Source of the DNA: JAIRVZ01 sp031553415
GTDB taxonomy: Bacteria; Bacteroidota; Bacteroidia; Bacteroidales; Azobacteroidaceae
DNA length: 64,000 nt
Direction: 5' to 3'
Assembly (NCBI GenBank): GCA_031553415.1
Contig: JAVBLO010000046.1
Span: forward strand, 1 to 64,000
Positions within the stretch are counted from its first letter, which is position 1. Each line of letters starts with the position of its first letter. Shown piece after piece: positions 1 to 9,290 of the stretch. The notes below the pieces were generated by a model. That model ran no database searches, had not been told where the DNA came from, and worked only from the letters and a program-made list of their open reading frames with translations. The translations under genes and the position numbers were made by a program.

Positions 1-154
1 TGTGTGAAATTCAGGATGTTCATAGTGAATTGTTTTACACTATAAATATACTGAAATTCAGCGAGATATAAAAATATTCTAACAACAAATGTCAGCATGA
101 AGTCAACTGTTTTAACGGACATTATGCGGATAATCATTTAATTATTTAGTTTAC

Positions 155-327
155 GAGCCTGTTTAAATTTCAAGGAGGTGATGCTACAAACTCAAGGACG
201 TAAAGTTGCCGCCTTTAGTAACCCAGCATCCTTTCCTTTAGTAACCCAGTATGTCCGCCTTACTAAAGGCAGGCATGCTGGGTTACTAAAGGGAGCAGCT
301 TTGTCCCCTATTGGTTATGCCTTGTAA
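155..327 (+). pseudogene. Unidentified coding remnant next to a GAGCCTGTTTAAATTT end
   Basis: Positions 169-327 read as 52 codons without a stop, beginning FKEVMLQTQGRKVAAF and ending at TAA 325-327. There is no start codon, so this is the tail of a lost gene. It is preceded by GAGCCTGTTTAAATTT (155-170). The same 16-mer followed by a related tail (FKEMMHSVPRGKVTTF) occurs at 3417-3600. The pairing suggests the end of an insertion sequence, but no transposase domain can be recognised. The rest of 1-560 holds only AT-rich sequence and the inverted repeat at 212-292. Confidence 0.4.
212..292. repeat. Inverted repeat, CCTTTAGTAACCCAG family
   Basis: A 17-bp arm (212-228) is perfectly complementary to 276-292, and a third direct copy lies at 235-250. 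The repeat lies inside the coding remnant ending at 327, so part of that tail is repeat-derived. Confidence 0.75.
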
Positions 328-561
328 TCCTATGGGTTGTCATATCAACCACAATGAAGTATAAAATCAATGTCACTCAAAATAAAAATTGTTCTTAATA
401 CTACTTTAACACACTTCATGATTTTGTTTATTGAACGATTTATTAATGTCTATCTGTCTTCGACAATGTCTCTCTAATATTTGTTCAATCATATCATCTT
501 CAGATATTTGCTTATTTCTACTTTAACAGATTAATAAAACCGGAATAATTATTGTTATATA

Positions 562-593
562 TTTGGCAATCAATAAATTAAATATTATATTTG
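562..593 (+). promoter_or_regulatory. Bacteroidetes-type promoter for the lipoprotein gene
   Basis: TTTG at 562-565, 20 nt spacing, then TATATTTG at 586-593 match the Bacteroidetes -33/-7 consensus (TTTG and TAnnTTTG). Transcription would start near 600, leaving a leader of about 140 nt before the ATG at 744. Confidence 0.6.
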
Positions 594-743
594 CATTACA
601 ATCGAGAAACAGGAAAGAAATTCGAGACGCTCAACGGAATACAAGTTCACTGCCACTTGTTGCTCATATTTTAATTTATTTATGTCGAGCTAAAAAAAAT
701 ATTAACGCATCACTAATCATAAATATACATTATTATTATGTTA

Positions 744-2283
744 ATGAAAAAAGTATTTCTAATATTTATAACTATCATTAGTTATGCATTAATAACGTTT
801 TCTTGTGCACAAGAAAATGAATCCCTGCTGGCATCTCCCAAAATTAAGGCAGGAACTATAAAAATATCAGGGAAAATTACAGGTACCAACTCAATTAACA
901 AAGGTAATTATCCTGATTTAACACTCTATGTTCCCTATCCGGTTACAATAAAGGCAGGTAGATTCAAAACCCAGCCGGACAATAGTGGTAACTTTTATTT
1001 CGAAGTACCCGCCGAATGCGACACCAATCTTGTCTACCTTTATTCAAAATTGTTCAAGGAAAAAGACCTTTTTATGGATTTAAGATCCGGAGAGGAATTA
1101 AAAATAGAAATAGACTGTGACGATAACGGAATAAAAAAAGTGAATGCAAAAACAGATTCAGGTCCCGTTTCTTTTGATATTGTGGAGTTTTCTAGGATAG
1201 TAGGTAAATTTATACAGCCAAGATTAGCTGAACATTATGTTAAATGTTATGATTTAAATCATGAAGAATATAGCCGACTGGAAATGGAAATAATGGAAAA
1301 AAGAATCGATTATGCGATAAAAAATGAAAAATTATCAGAAAGGATGAAAAGCTATATTTCCAATGAAGGCAGGCTTTTTTTTCTTAGCGGTACATTCTTA
1401 AATTACAGTGATTATGTAAAATTAAATTACCGAAAATTTAAGACTGTTGAGGAAACCAAATTATTTTGTTCCGAAAGAACCAAGTAAAACTTATTATACT
1501 TTTCTGAAGGATTTTAAATTAAATAATCCTCAGTATCTATACAATACCTATTATCCTTATATATTAGGACAAATACTATCGAATGACACTTTGGGAATTC
1601 CTCCCATTGATGATATGCCAATCGAAAGTTGGCAAAAAGAGGTAAAACATAATATAGCCAACTTAATAGGCTCGGAAAACGGATCGTTTTATGATATGAT
1701 AGTTGCAAATGTTTATGCCAGGCAGTTAATGGATGAGATTCCTTTGTCAAACGTTCAAAAAGAAAATATCAAAACTTACTTTGAGGATGGAGAAATATCC
1801 CAGATACTCATCAAAAAAAATGAAGAAGTCATAAAACTACTTGCTTCCGAAGAAAACAAAACGCCGCCGATTATCAATAAAACTCCTGAAGTGTCAAAAG
1901 AAAAATTGATAGAAACTATTATTTCCAAATACAAAGGAAAAGCTGTTGTTGTTGATTTTTGGTCGACTTGGTGCAGCCCTTGTTTAGAAGCTATGAAAGA
2001 AATGGAAATTATCAAAAATAATTTGAAGGATAAAGATGTTATATATATTTATATAACAAATCCTTCCTCTCCATTAAAAGTATGGGAAAACAGAATCAAA
2101 AGAATAGGAGGAGAACATTATTACCTGACAGAAGATGAATGGAATTATTTGTCGGATAGTTTTGGTTTTAAAGGAATCCCTGCTTACCTGTTTTATGATG
2201 CAGATGGTGTGTTGAAGAACAAAGTGACCGGCTATCCGGGAACAAAAAAAATGCAGCAACTGATAGAAGAATTATTACCTTGA
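744..2283 (+). pseudogene. TlpA-like thioredoxin lipoprotein, frameshifted copy
   Basis: This is a paralogue of the intact 510-residue gene at 4139-5671. The start at 744 gives a lipoprotein signal peptide (LITFSC, Cys21). The N-terminal domain is open to 1487; the C-terminal part continues in another frame from about 1447 to 2283 and carries the thioredoxin motif WSTWCSPC. Alignment to the intact paralogue puts the break at 1450-1465, within GAAACCAAATTATT, where one extra base would explain the shift. A redox role at the cell envelope is inferred from the fold. It opens the first, decayed copy of the peptide gene cluster. A sequencing error is possible, but the neighbouring genes are also broken. 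Confidence 0.8.
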
Positions 2284-2286
2284 TAC

Positions 2287-2475
2287 CTGTATGAAAAAAA
2301 ATATCCGGATATTGTAGAAAATTATGTAAAGGAAAAAGAACTTTTTGAAAAAGTTGATGCTGTAGCTTGCCTTTCGGAAGATACAATGAACTTATTAAAA
2401 AATGTATATGATCAGGAAGCTTTGTATAACTTCTTGGGAAAAAGACTGGCAGCAGCAATACAGCATTCTTTGTAA
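2287..2475 (+). pseudogene. Glycosyltransferase C-terminal remnant
   Basis: The frame ending at TAA 2473-2475 closes with NVYDQEALYNFLGKRL and then AAAIQHSL. This is nearly the same as the C-terminus of the two-domain glycosyltransferase at 5678-7495 (NVYDQEALYNFLGKRL, then MIAMKHSQ). About 60 codons remain; the catalytic domains are absent. It sits exactly where that gene would follow the thioredoxin lipoprotein, so the first cluster copy lost most of the glycosyltransferase by internal deletion. Confidence 0.75.
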
Positions 2476-2484
2476 TAATGACTT

Positions 2485-2592
2485 ATGGAAAATAGTCTTA
2501 ACAACGACCGAAAATATTGGGCGGATTTATTGTATAAAATTTCAGAACCTGTCCTGAATAATATGAGCCGGGGAGAATTATCCGGAAATTAA
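2485..2592 (+). pseudogene. DUF2264-like N-terminal stub (first copy)
   Basis: A 35-residue frame starting MENSLNNDRKYWADLLYKIS, followed by EPVLNNMSRGEL. It resembles the beginning of DUF2264 proteins (RKYW near the N-terminus, then a KIxxPVL motif). The family is normally several hundred residues long, so this is a stub. A second stub with nearly the same beginning lies at 9216-9290. The family assignment rests on memory of the motif only. Confidence 0.45.
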
Positions 2593-2647
2593 CAAAAAAT
2601 AATACTATAAAATTGATTCTCAATTGTACTATATTGCTTAAATAAAT

Positions 2648-2655
2648 TAAATTTG
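2648..2655 (+). promoter_or_regulatory. Probable -7 box (TAAATTTG), first copy
   Basis: TAAATTTG at 2648-2655 with TTG at 2624-2626 (21 nt spacing) lies upstream of the truncated gene at 2698. The same -7 segment occurs at 9458-9465 upstream of the full copy. Confidence 0.4.
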
Positions 2656-2697
2656 CAAACATACTTAATAAATCAAATAATGACATCTTAAACTAAT

Positions 2698-2934
2698 ATG
2701 TTAAATAATAAAAACCACGAAAACATCTTCACCTCATTTTTGAGTTCTTTGGGAGTTAAATATACCTATGAATATGCCAACAAGCATTTCAATGAACACC
2801 CGAATAAGTATAATCTATTGGGAATATCCCAAATGCTTTCCGAATATGGGATAGCGAACAATCGAGCCACTTGTAAGCCAGACCAATGGAATACAGGAAA
2901 GCTGTTCTGTTCTAACGCAAATTCTGGATATTAG
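2698..2934 (+). pseudogene. Truncated C39-like/VKOR protein (first copy)
   Basis: The first 170 nt are almost identical to the start of the VKOR gene at 9506, encoding MLNNKNHENIFTSFLS and the N-terminal C39-like domain. Similarity stops after the codons for EYGIAN (about 2868). The remaining 20 codons are unrelated, and the frame ends at 2934. All VKOR transmembrane segments and cysteines are missing, so no oxidase activity is possible. The abrupt switch marks a deletion or insertion junction. Confidence 0.75.
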
Positions 2935-3037
2935 TTTAATTTACAGGAGGATGTTTAAACCATATTTTCATACGAACTAATTGAAGAATGTATTGATTAT
3001 TAGTCTATGAATTCGCATTATTTATTAAAATTTTATT

Positions 3038-3472
3038 ATGGATATTTGCAAATATTTTTTTGTAATAGTTATTTGTATATCATTATTTTCCTGTGGGAGG
3101 ACGAAAAAACAATGTTTGCCTTCGCCCAGGATTGAATCGGGGATAGCCAAAGTAACGGGTAGAATTGTTAATTTTGAGAAGGAAGAAGGGCAAAAAGAAC
3201 CTGTTGTTTATTTATCCTGTCCCAACTCTGTCACTTCGGAAACGATTAAACTACAGTCAAACATAAATAATGATGGAGGCTTTTATTTTGAGATGCCGGT
3301 GGTGTGCGATTTGTCGTTAGCGATTCTTTTTAGCGATATTTTTAAATCCAGAGGCATGTTGGTAGAATTGTCGGTCAATAAAGAGGCGCAAATCGAAATA
3401 ATTTTAGATAAAATAAGAGCCTGTTTAAATTTTATTGAAATATTTTTTAAGAAGTGTTTCCGCATAGTCTGA
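3038..3472 (+). pseudogene. Truncated thioredoxin-family lipoprotein (third copy)
   Basis: The N-terminus has a lipoprotein signal (ISLFSC) and the same N-terminal domain as the proteins at 744 and 4139 (compare LPSPRIESGIAKVTGRIVNF with LPDPQIKSGIARLFGKVINY). At about 3416 the similarity ends where the 16-mer GAGCCTGTTTAAATTT (3417-3432) begins; the last 20 codons come from that inserted sequence. The thioredoxin domain is absent. This looks like a copy cut by an insertion sequence. A short secreted lipoprotein could still be made. Confidence 0.7.
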
Positions 3473-3600
3473 GAGTTACTTTATTTGAAGTGGCAATTTA
3501 TAAAGAAGCCATTAGGAGGCGCTACCCTCACTTCAAGGAGATGATGCATTCAGTCCCAAGGGGTAAAGTTACCACCTTTATAAAGGTAGAACGTGGGTAA
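3417..3600 (+). pseudogene. Second copy of the unidentified IS-like remnant
   Basis: It starts with GAGCCTGTTTAAATTT. A frame through about 3450-3600 reads YKEAIRRRYPHFKEMM and ends at TAA 3598-3600. The stretch from TTCAAGGAG onward matches 169-219 closely. Copy one lacks about 100 nt that are present here. No transposase motif is visible. The truncated group II intron begins at its end. Confidence 0.35.
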
Positions 3601-4106
3601 GTTTGCAATACAAAACGAAGCCCAATAACTATCCGGAACATTCATGGTAAATCAAGCAGGTATAAGATGGAAAGAATAGAATCTTAACTGGGGAGGTCTC
3701 ACGGACGTGTGGATGTTTTTTTTTTCGGAAACACGGAGTAAAGCTTGCTGTGAGAAGTCAGCAGACGCCATAGTAGATACATATACAAGCCTGCCCATGA
3801 AAAAAAAATGTATAGCAGGAAGCCTTACGAAGTATTGAAGGGCAGAACCGTGTAGTGGAAAAGTAAATGAATGTTACTGGAAAGAAAATTAACCAGATGT
3901 TCGCAAGAAGCTCCTTACAATAAAGGTAGAACGGAATTCGAGAAATAAGTAAGAGTGGTTCAACTGAAAGGATAACTGAAAACGACATTTCACACATCTT
4001 AGGATGTCAAAGCACGGAACCGCCGTATGCCGAATGGCACGTACGGTGGTGTGAGAGGTCGGAAAATAAAATAGGAGGAAAACTATTTTATTTTCCTCCT
4101 ACTCGA
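3593..4106 (+). mobile_element. Group II intron remnant lacking its reverse transcriptase
   Basis: Domain V is recognisable at about 4018-4050: GCCGTATGCC, a short loop, then GGCACGTACGG, with a near-perfect stem. Domain VI follows: GGAAAATAAAATAG pairs with CTATTTTATTTTCC, and the 3' end is near CTACTCGAT (about 4106). Upstream, GGGGAGGTCTCACGGACGTG (3692 region) and GTGAGAAGTCAGCAGACGCC (3751 region) are typical of domains I-IV. Only about 515 nt remain and no reverse transcriptase or maturase frame exists, so the intron cannot move alone. The 5' boundary is uncertain. It ends just upstream of the intact lipoprotein gene at 4139. Confidence 0.75.
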
Positions 4107-4138
4107 TTATCAATTAAATTTTACTTAATTTTTCGTAT

Positions 4139-5671
4139 ATGAACAACTTAAATTTCATTAAACAAATTTTAGCGATTGCACTTTGTACTTTGCTTATTTC
4201 TTGCGGACAAGCGCAAACCAATGAATCCCGGTTACCTGACCCTCAAATCAAATCAGGGATAGCCAGGTTGTTTGGTAAAGTAATTAATTATCAGCTGCAA
4301 ACGGAAACTCCGGTAGTGAAATTGGGTATTCCTCATCCAATCACAGCCGAAACGGTTCAGTTTGAAACAGAATTAAAAGAAGATGGGACTTTCTATTTTG
4401 AAGTTCCGGTTGAATGCAATGTGAATATTGGTTACCTTGACTTGTCGAATCATAATAGCGGATTTTATGTCTGTTTGTCATCTGAAATGGAAACAAAGTT
4501 GGAATTTATTTATGATGAATCCGGAGTAATAAAGATATCAGACATAACAGGCAGTATAGGATTAACTTGTGATGATTTAAATCACATGGGAACGGTAGTA
4601 AAGGAAATGTATATGCATAAGAATCCTGATAGTATGCGCATTTATATTGAAAATCCGGACAAATTTGCCCAAATGGCAATGAAAGGGTTAAAATTGAAAT
4701 TAGAAATAGCCCAAAACAATTCTCATTTGTCTATTGGTGCTAAAAATTATGTTTCGAGTGATTTTAAACTTGCGATGCTCATCAGACGTCTACTCGATTA
4801 TAAAGGTATGGTATATATGGATTATAAGAATTTCATGCCTGAAGAAGAACGCGATAACTTTATAGCCCCGCCGGAACCGGATAAATCATATTATACGTTT
4901 CTTCAATTGTTTAATCTGAATGATCCGCAATATTTATATTCTGCTGCATATTCTGATGTGTTACAAGTAATACTTTCTAATGATACATTGAATATTCCCG
5001 CAATAAATGAAGCCCCGATTGATAAATGGATGATGGAAGTTAAAGAAAGTATATCAGAACTTGTTGGTTTTGAAACCGGTCAGTTTTATGATATGTTAGC
5101 AGTCAATGCTTATGCCAAACAGTTTAATGATAAGCTGGAGCCATTATCTGAAAAACAAAAAGAAAACATCAAGACTTATTGGGCGAATGGAGAAATAGCT
5201 AAAATTCTTTTACGGAAGAATGAGGAAATAATCAGGCTGGCTAAAGAGAAAAGCGCTTTGGTTGTCAATGAAACACCTGTTGTACCAAAAGAAAAACTGA
5301 TGGAAACCATTATTTCCAAATATAAAGGAAAAGCTGTTGTAGTTGATTTTTGGGCAACCTGGTGTGGTCCTTGCTTAGAGTCCATGAAAGAAATGAATCC
5401 CCTCAAACAAGAATTGAAGGATAAAAATGTAGTATATCTCTATATAACCGGCTCATCTTCTCCTGTAAAATTATGGGAGGAAAAAATCAACTCAATTGGC
5501 GGAGACCATTATTACCTGAACCGGGAAGAATGGGAATATCTGTTGGAATATTTTGATTTCACGAGAATCCCTACTTATCTGTTTTATGATTCAGCCGGCG
5601 TGTTGAAAAACAAAGTTACCGCTTATCCGGGCACAGAAGAAATGCGGAAAATGATAGAAGAAATATTGTAA
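4139..5671 (+). CDS. TlpA-like thioredoxin-domain lipoprotein
   Basis: A 510-residue protein with a lipoprotein signal peptide (LLISC, Cys22), so probably anchored in the envelope. Residues about 35-130 form a beta-rich N-terminal domain like those ahead of Bacteroidetes TlpA-type thioredoxins. A helical middle region follows. The C-terminal thioredoxin domain (about 380-510) has WATWCGPC with Cys409 and Cys412. The family reduces or isomerises disulfides. The gene lies 6 nt upstream of the glycosyltransferase at 5678 and belongs to the GG-peptide locus, so it may keep cysteines of the peptide or its export proteins in the right redox state (inference). It is the only intact one of three copies. 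Confidence 0.85.
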   Translation: MNNLNFIKQILAIALCTLLISCGQAQTNESRLPDPQIKSGIARLFGKVINYQLQTETPVVKLGIPHPITAETVQFETELKEDGTFYFEVPVECNVNIGYLDLSNHNSGFYVCLSSEMETKLEFIYDESGVIKISDITGSIGLTCDDLNHMGTVVKEMYMHKNPDSMRIYIENPDKFAQMAMKGLKLKLEIAQNNSHLSIGAKNYVSSDFKLAMLIRRLLDYKGMVYMDYKNFMPEEERDNFIAPPEPDKSYYTFLQLFNLNDPQYLYSAAYSDVLQVILSNDTLNIPAINEAPIDKWMMEVKESISELVGFETGQFYDMLAVNAYAKQFNDKLEPLSEKQKENIKTYWANGEIAKILLRKNEEIIRLAKEKSALVVNETPVVPKEKLMETIISKYKGKAVVVDFWATWCGPCLESMKEMNPLKQELKDKNVVYLYITGSSSPVKLWEEKINSIGGDHYYLNREEWEYLLEYFDFTRIPTYLFYDSAGVLKNKVTAYPGTEEMRKMIEEIL

Positions 5672-5677
5672 AACATT

Positions 5678-7495
5678 ATGCCGGAAAAAACATTAAACCG
5701 TTCAGATTGGGGTGTCTGTGCGGTAGCCATTCCACGCGAGTCTTACCATTGGCTTGAAGATTGGATATCGCACCACATAAAAGCAGGAGCGACAAAAGTC
5801 GTTATTTATGATAATACAGGGAGTACCGGAAGCATGTCACCTTGTTCGCTTTTTAGCCGGGGAACATTTCAGAGGGAACAAAAAAGCAAACGGGGAGAAC
5901 CATACGGAGAACTTACTTCCCATATTTCTGATAAAGAAATACAAAATACCTTGAAAGAATTAGAGGAGAAATACTGTCCCCGATTTGAAGTGGCAGCCTG
6001 GCAACCAAAGAATCCTCAAACAGGAGAAATCATGCACGGGCAAACCCAAGCTTATGCCGATTTTGTCCGCCGGTTCAGGGATACAATTGCATGGGGTTTG
6101 TTCATCGATTTGGATGAATATTTATATTGTTCACCGGGAATTACGATGGACAAGCTGTTAACTCATTTGGAGAAAACACAACCGGATGTTTCTCTTTTAC
6201 AGCTCCGTCAGTGGCAATTTTCCCGCAGATGGGGAACTAACGGCCCCAACAATATAGATGAATTATTGGAGCATACGGTTGAAAGTCAGTTGGGAGCGCC
6301 CAAAGCATTGGTTCGGTTAAAAGACACCATTTCAACAGCCATACATATTAGCTGGGGGTTGAAACATGAGAAAAAATCCATTCAGGCAAACCCTGAAGAT
6401 ATGGCTTTTTGCCATTACAACTTACGTCCGCATCAACTTGAGGAAGGTAAAACGCACCTTAGATTGCAACCAAGGGCTTTTTTGGATACTCCGGAGGATA
6501 TTCGAAAAGAAATCCGGTTGTTACCTCCATTAACAGGACAATTATCACCCGATATGGAAATCATAGATCCTGTCATTTATAAAAAAAACAATAGAAAAGT
6601 ATCCCCTGCTATTAGTGTTATTATGCCCGTTCGCAATGCGGAATTTTTTCTCTTGGATTCAATAGAAAGCATATTGAAACAAACTTTTCAAGATTTCGAA
6701 TTCATTATTATTGATGATGCCTCAACCGATAATACCCGGTTCATTTTAGACCGAATACATGATTCCCGTATTGTCCGCATCGATAATAACAAACATGGAG
6801 GGAATTATAAATGCCGGAATCAGGGTCTATTGGTTGCCAAAGGAAAATATATTGCCGTGATGGATGCCGATGACATTTCTTCTCCCGGACGCCTGCAAAA
6901 ACAATACGAATTTATGGAGTTAAACCTGCAATATGCGGCTGTTGGTTCGGATATAGAATTTTTTGAAGATGGAACATCAACGCAAATTTTTAGAAGATTG
7001 AGGGATAAGGATGAAATCAAAGTCGAATTACTGAAAGATAATGTATGCACGCATCCGGCTCTATTCCTCCGGAAAGAAATTTTAGATCAACATGGAATCA
7101 AATACAATGAAGAATATAATTATTCGGGCGATTATGATTTAATGGTACAAATCAGTCATCTAGGAAATATTACCAATTATCCCGAGCCCTTATTGAAGTA
7201 CAGATTGAGCAAAACACAGATCAGCCAATCAAAAAGACAAGAACAATTTATGTATGCCGACAGGATTCGTTTGCGACAATTATATTATTTTCATTTAAGA
7301 CCTTCGATTGACGAAATAATGATTCATCTAAGCCTGATGAATCATTACCCTGTTCCCGAATCTAAATTATTACTTGCCGAAAAATGGTGTAACAAATTAC
7401 TCTCTAAAAACAATAAGCTGAATGTATATGATCAGGAAGCTTTGTATAATTTTTTAGGGAAAAGATTAATGATTGCAATGAAGCATTCTCAATGA
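5678..7495 (+). CDS. Two-domain glycosyltransferase (GT92-like plus GT2)
   Basis: A 605-residue protein with two glycosyltransferase-like halves. Residues about 8-250 resemble the DUF23/GT92-type domain (AVAIPRESYHWLEDWISHHI, then FIDLDEYLYC with a DxD-like acidic motif). Residues about 305-560 are a GT-A family 2 domain (ISVIMPVRNAEFFLLDSIES, IIIDDASTDNT, VMDADDISSPGR with DxD). No signal peptide or transmembrane segment is seen, so it is cytoplasmic. Glycosyltransferases of this kind accompany GG-Bacteroidales peptide systems; modification of the precursor is inferred. The gene sits 6 nt after the lipoprotein gene and 14 nt before the next glycosyltransferase. A remnant of its paralogue remains at 2287-2475. 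Confidence 0.8.
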   Translation: MPEKTLNRSDWGVCAVAIPRESYHWLEDWISHHIKAGATKVVIYDNTGSTGSMSPCSLFSRGTFQREQKSKRGEPYGELTSHISDKEIQNTLKELEEKYCPRFEVAAWQPKNPQTGEIMHGQTQAYADFVRRFRDTIAWGLFIDLDEYLYCSPGITMDKLLTHLEKTQPDVSLLQLRQWQFSRRWGTNGPNNIDELLEHTVESQLGAPKALVRLKDTISTAIHISWGLKHEKKSIQANPEDMAFCHYNLRPHQLEEGKTHLRLQPRAFLDTPEDIRKEIRLLPPLTGQLSPDMEIIDPVIYKKNNRKVSPAISVIMPVRNAEFFLLDSIESILKQTFQDFEFIIIDDASTDNTRFILDRIHDSRIVRIDNNKHGGNYKCRNQGLLVAKGKYIAVMDADDISSPGRLQKQYEFMELNLQYAAVGSDIEFFEDGTSTQIFRRLRDKDEIKVELLKDNVCTHPALFLRKEILDQHGIKYNEEYNYSGDYDLMVQISHLGNITNYPEPLLKYRLSKTQISQSKRQEQFMYADRIRLRQLYYFHLRPSIDEIMIHLSLMNHYPVPESKLLLAEKWCNKLLSKNNKLNVYDQEALYNFLGKRLMIAMKHSQ

Positions 7496-7509
7496 AATAA
7501 CATACTAGC

Positions 7510-8355
7510 ATGAAGCCAATTTTGAGTATAATTATGCCCGTTTATAATGTTGATTCTGAATTTCTTCACGAATCGATAGATAGTGTGTTGAATCAAACAT
7601 TCGGGGAATATGAGTTTTTGATTATTGATGATGGTTCCACTAATGGTTGTATTGATATTATAAAAACATATTCAGATAAACGGATAAACATCATTCTGAA
7701 TCATCATAATTTCATTGATTCTTTGAATAAAGGGGTAAATGAAGCGAATGGAAAATATATTGTGCGAATGGATGCTGATGATATAATGCTTCCCAACCGT
7801 TTACAGGAACAATTCGATTTTATGGAATCCCACCCGGAAATTGATGTGTGTGGTTCATGGGCTGAAATATTTGGTTCCGGGCAGGGAACCATACGAACAC
7901 ATACAGAACACGGACAGATTGTCTCTTCCATGTTATTATATAATCCTGTGGTTCATCCCTCAGTCATGATTCACCGGAAAGTTTGGGAACCAATGGCAGA
8001 AGCTTTTTACCCTTATGGTTATCCTTGCGCGGAAGATTACAAATTATGGACAAATCTGGCGGTAAAAGGTTTCCGTTTTGCCAATATTCCGGCAGTTTTG
8101 CTGAAATATCGCTGCTCAAATAGTCAAGTAACAAGCAGTAGACACAAAGAAATGCATCATTCGACTTTGAGAATCCGGATGGAATATGCGCAGGAAGTGA
8201 TGGAAAAGATTATAAATGAAAAGGAGCAGTATTCCGGATTATTCGAACAATTAATTGAATTGTATAACAATGATTTGATTGAAGTGGAAAGCTTATCAGG
8301 TATTATTTATCAGATTTACAGTTACACATTGAAAATAGAACAGGCAATAATCTGA
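7510..8355 (+). CDS. Family 2 glycosyltransferase
   Basis: A 281-residue GT-A fold glycosyltransferase. It has LSIIMPVYNVDSEFLHESID at the N-terminus, FLIIDDGSTNG, and VRMDADDIMLPNRLQEQFDF containing the metal-binding DxD. Its sequence parallels the second half of the preceding protein, including the conserved HPSVMIH and DYKLW segments, which suggests gene duplication. It probably forms an operon with 4139-9193. The sugar donor and acceptor cannot be told from sequence; the GG-peptide precursor is a candidate acceptor. The last codons and following 45 nt (8339-8383) recur at 11113 just upstream of the precursor gene. Confidence 0.85.
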   Translation: MKPILSIIMPVYNVDSEFLHESIDSVLNQTFGEYEFLIIDDGSTNGCIDIIKTYSDKRINIILNHHNFIDSLNKGVNEANGKYIVRMDADDIMLPNRLQEQFDFMESHPEIDVCGSWAEIFGSGQGTIRTHTEHGQIVSSMLLYNPVVHPSVMIHRKVWEPMAEAFYPYGYPCAEDYKLWTNLAVKGFRFANIPAVLLKYRCSNSQVTSSRHKEMHHSTLRIRMEYAQEVMEKIINEKEQYSGLFEQLIELYNNDLIEVESLSGIIYQIYSYTLKIEQAII

Positions 8356-8425
8356 TCACTTTTTATAAAATTCTACAGCAAAATTAAAATTGAAAGAGGA
8401 AATGTAAAAAATACACTGCTTATTT

Positions 8426-9193
8426 ATGAAAAGCAAAAGTAATTTGTATGTATATCACGAAAATATAAAATTTCAATTAATGAAATATAATGATTCTTCA
8501 ATAGAATTTTCTTTGGAACAGAAAATCATCCATCATTTGATGCTGAATGCTTCGTTTTTAAGAGATTTAGGACTTTATCATGGGAAAATGGGTATCGTTA
8601 TCTTGTTTTTTCACTATTCACGGCATACCGATAATCCTGTTTATGAGGACTTTGCCGGGGACCAGCTTGACAACATCTGGGAAGGAATGCATAAAGAATT
8701 GCCTGTAAGTTTTGATTCCGGCCTGACAGGTATCGGGTGGGGAATAGAATACCTGATTCAAAATGGTTTTGTGGAAGGTAATAGCAATGAAATTTGTGAA
8801 GAACTCGATCACAAGATAATGAATCTGGATCCAAGAAGAATGAGTGCTGATTTTTTGGAAAAAGAACTATTAGGCCTTTTAAATTATATCTTGATAAGGA
8901 TGCAAGGAACTATCAAACAACAAAGCGTATTGCCATTTGATAGAATGTATATAAATGATTTTTTTCAGATGCTAAGTTTGATGGAAAGAAAAATGTTTTC
9001 ACAAGAGTTGAATAGTTTGGTGAATCAATTTGTGGATTTTATGAATGTAAAACAATCAATAGACATTCAATTTGATTTACATTCTTTCATTGAGCTTATA
9101 CCGGTGAAAGAGCAACGGTTGCTTTCTTATCCTTTAGGATTGAAAAATGGGTTGGCTGGTTATCTTTATAAAGGTTTGATGTGTATTCAATAA
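8426..9193 (+). CDS. LanC-like protein of the GG-peptide cluster
   Basis: A 255-residue protein. The motif GLYHGKMGIVILFFHY (about residues 51-66) and the repeat FDSGLTGIGWGIEYLIQNG (about 97-115) are typical of the alpha/alpha toroid of LanC-like proteins. Bacteroidales peptide clusters often carry such a protein. LanC cyclases are usually near 400 residues with a zinc site of Cys and Cys-His in the C-terminal half; here the protein ends at LKNGLAGYLYKGLMCIQ and no CHG motif is visible, so lanthionine formation is doubtful. It may be truncated or act in binding. It follows the glycosyltransferase by 70 nt and precedes a DUF2264-like stub. Confidence 0.6.
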   Translation: MKSKSNLYVYHENIKFQLMKYNDSSIEFSLEQKIIHHLMLNASFLRDLGLYHGKMGIVILFFHYSRHTDNPVYEDFAGDQLDNIWEGMHKELPVSFDSGLTGIGWGIEYLIQNGFVEGNSNEICEELDHKIMNLDPRRMSADFLEKELLGLLNYILIRMQGTIKQQSVLPFDRMYINDFFQMLSLMERKMFSQELNSLVNQFVDFMNVKQSIDIQFDLHSFIELIPVKEQRLLSYPLGLKNGLAGYLYKGLMCIQ

Positions 9194-9215
9194 GATTGTT
9201 GCCAAATAATAACTT

Positions 9216-9290
9216 ATGGAAAATAGTCTCGGCAACGACCGAAAATATTGGGCGGATTTATTATATAAAATTTCAAATAATAAAATATAA
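9216..9290 (+). pseudogene. DUF2264-like N-terminal stub (second copy)
   Basis: A 24-codon frame, MENSLGNDRKYWADLLYKIS then NNKI, ends at TAA 9288-9290. It is nearly identical to the start of the stub at 2485. The rest of the stretch to 9505 is AT-rich, with a -7-like TAAATTTG at 9458-9465 and nothing else recognised. Confidence 0.45.

Noticed and set aside
563..781. Open frame of 72 codons ahead of the first lipoprotein gene
   Set aside because: It begins inside a good promoter, overlaps the signal peptide codons of the lipoprotein in another frame and has no recognisable protein features.
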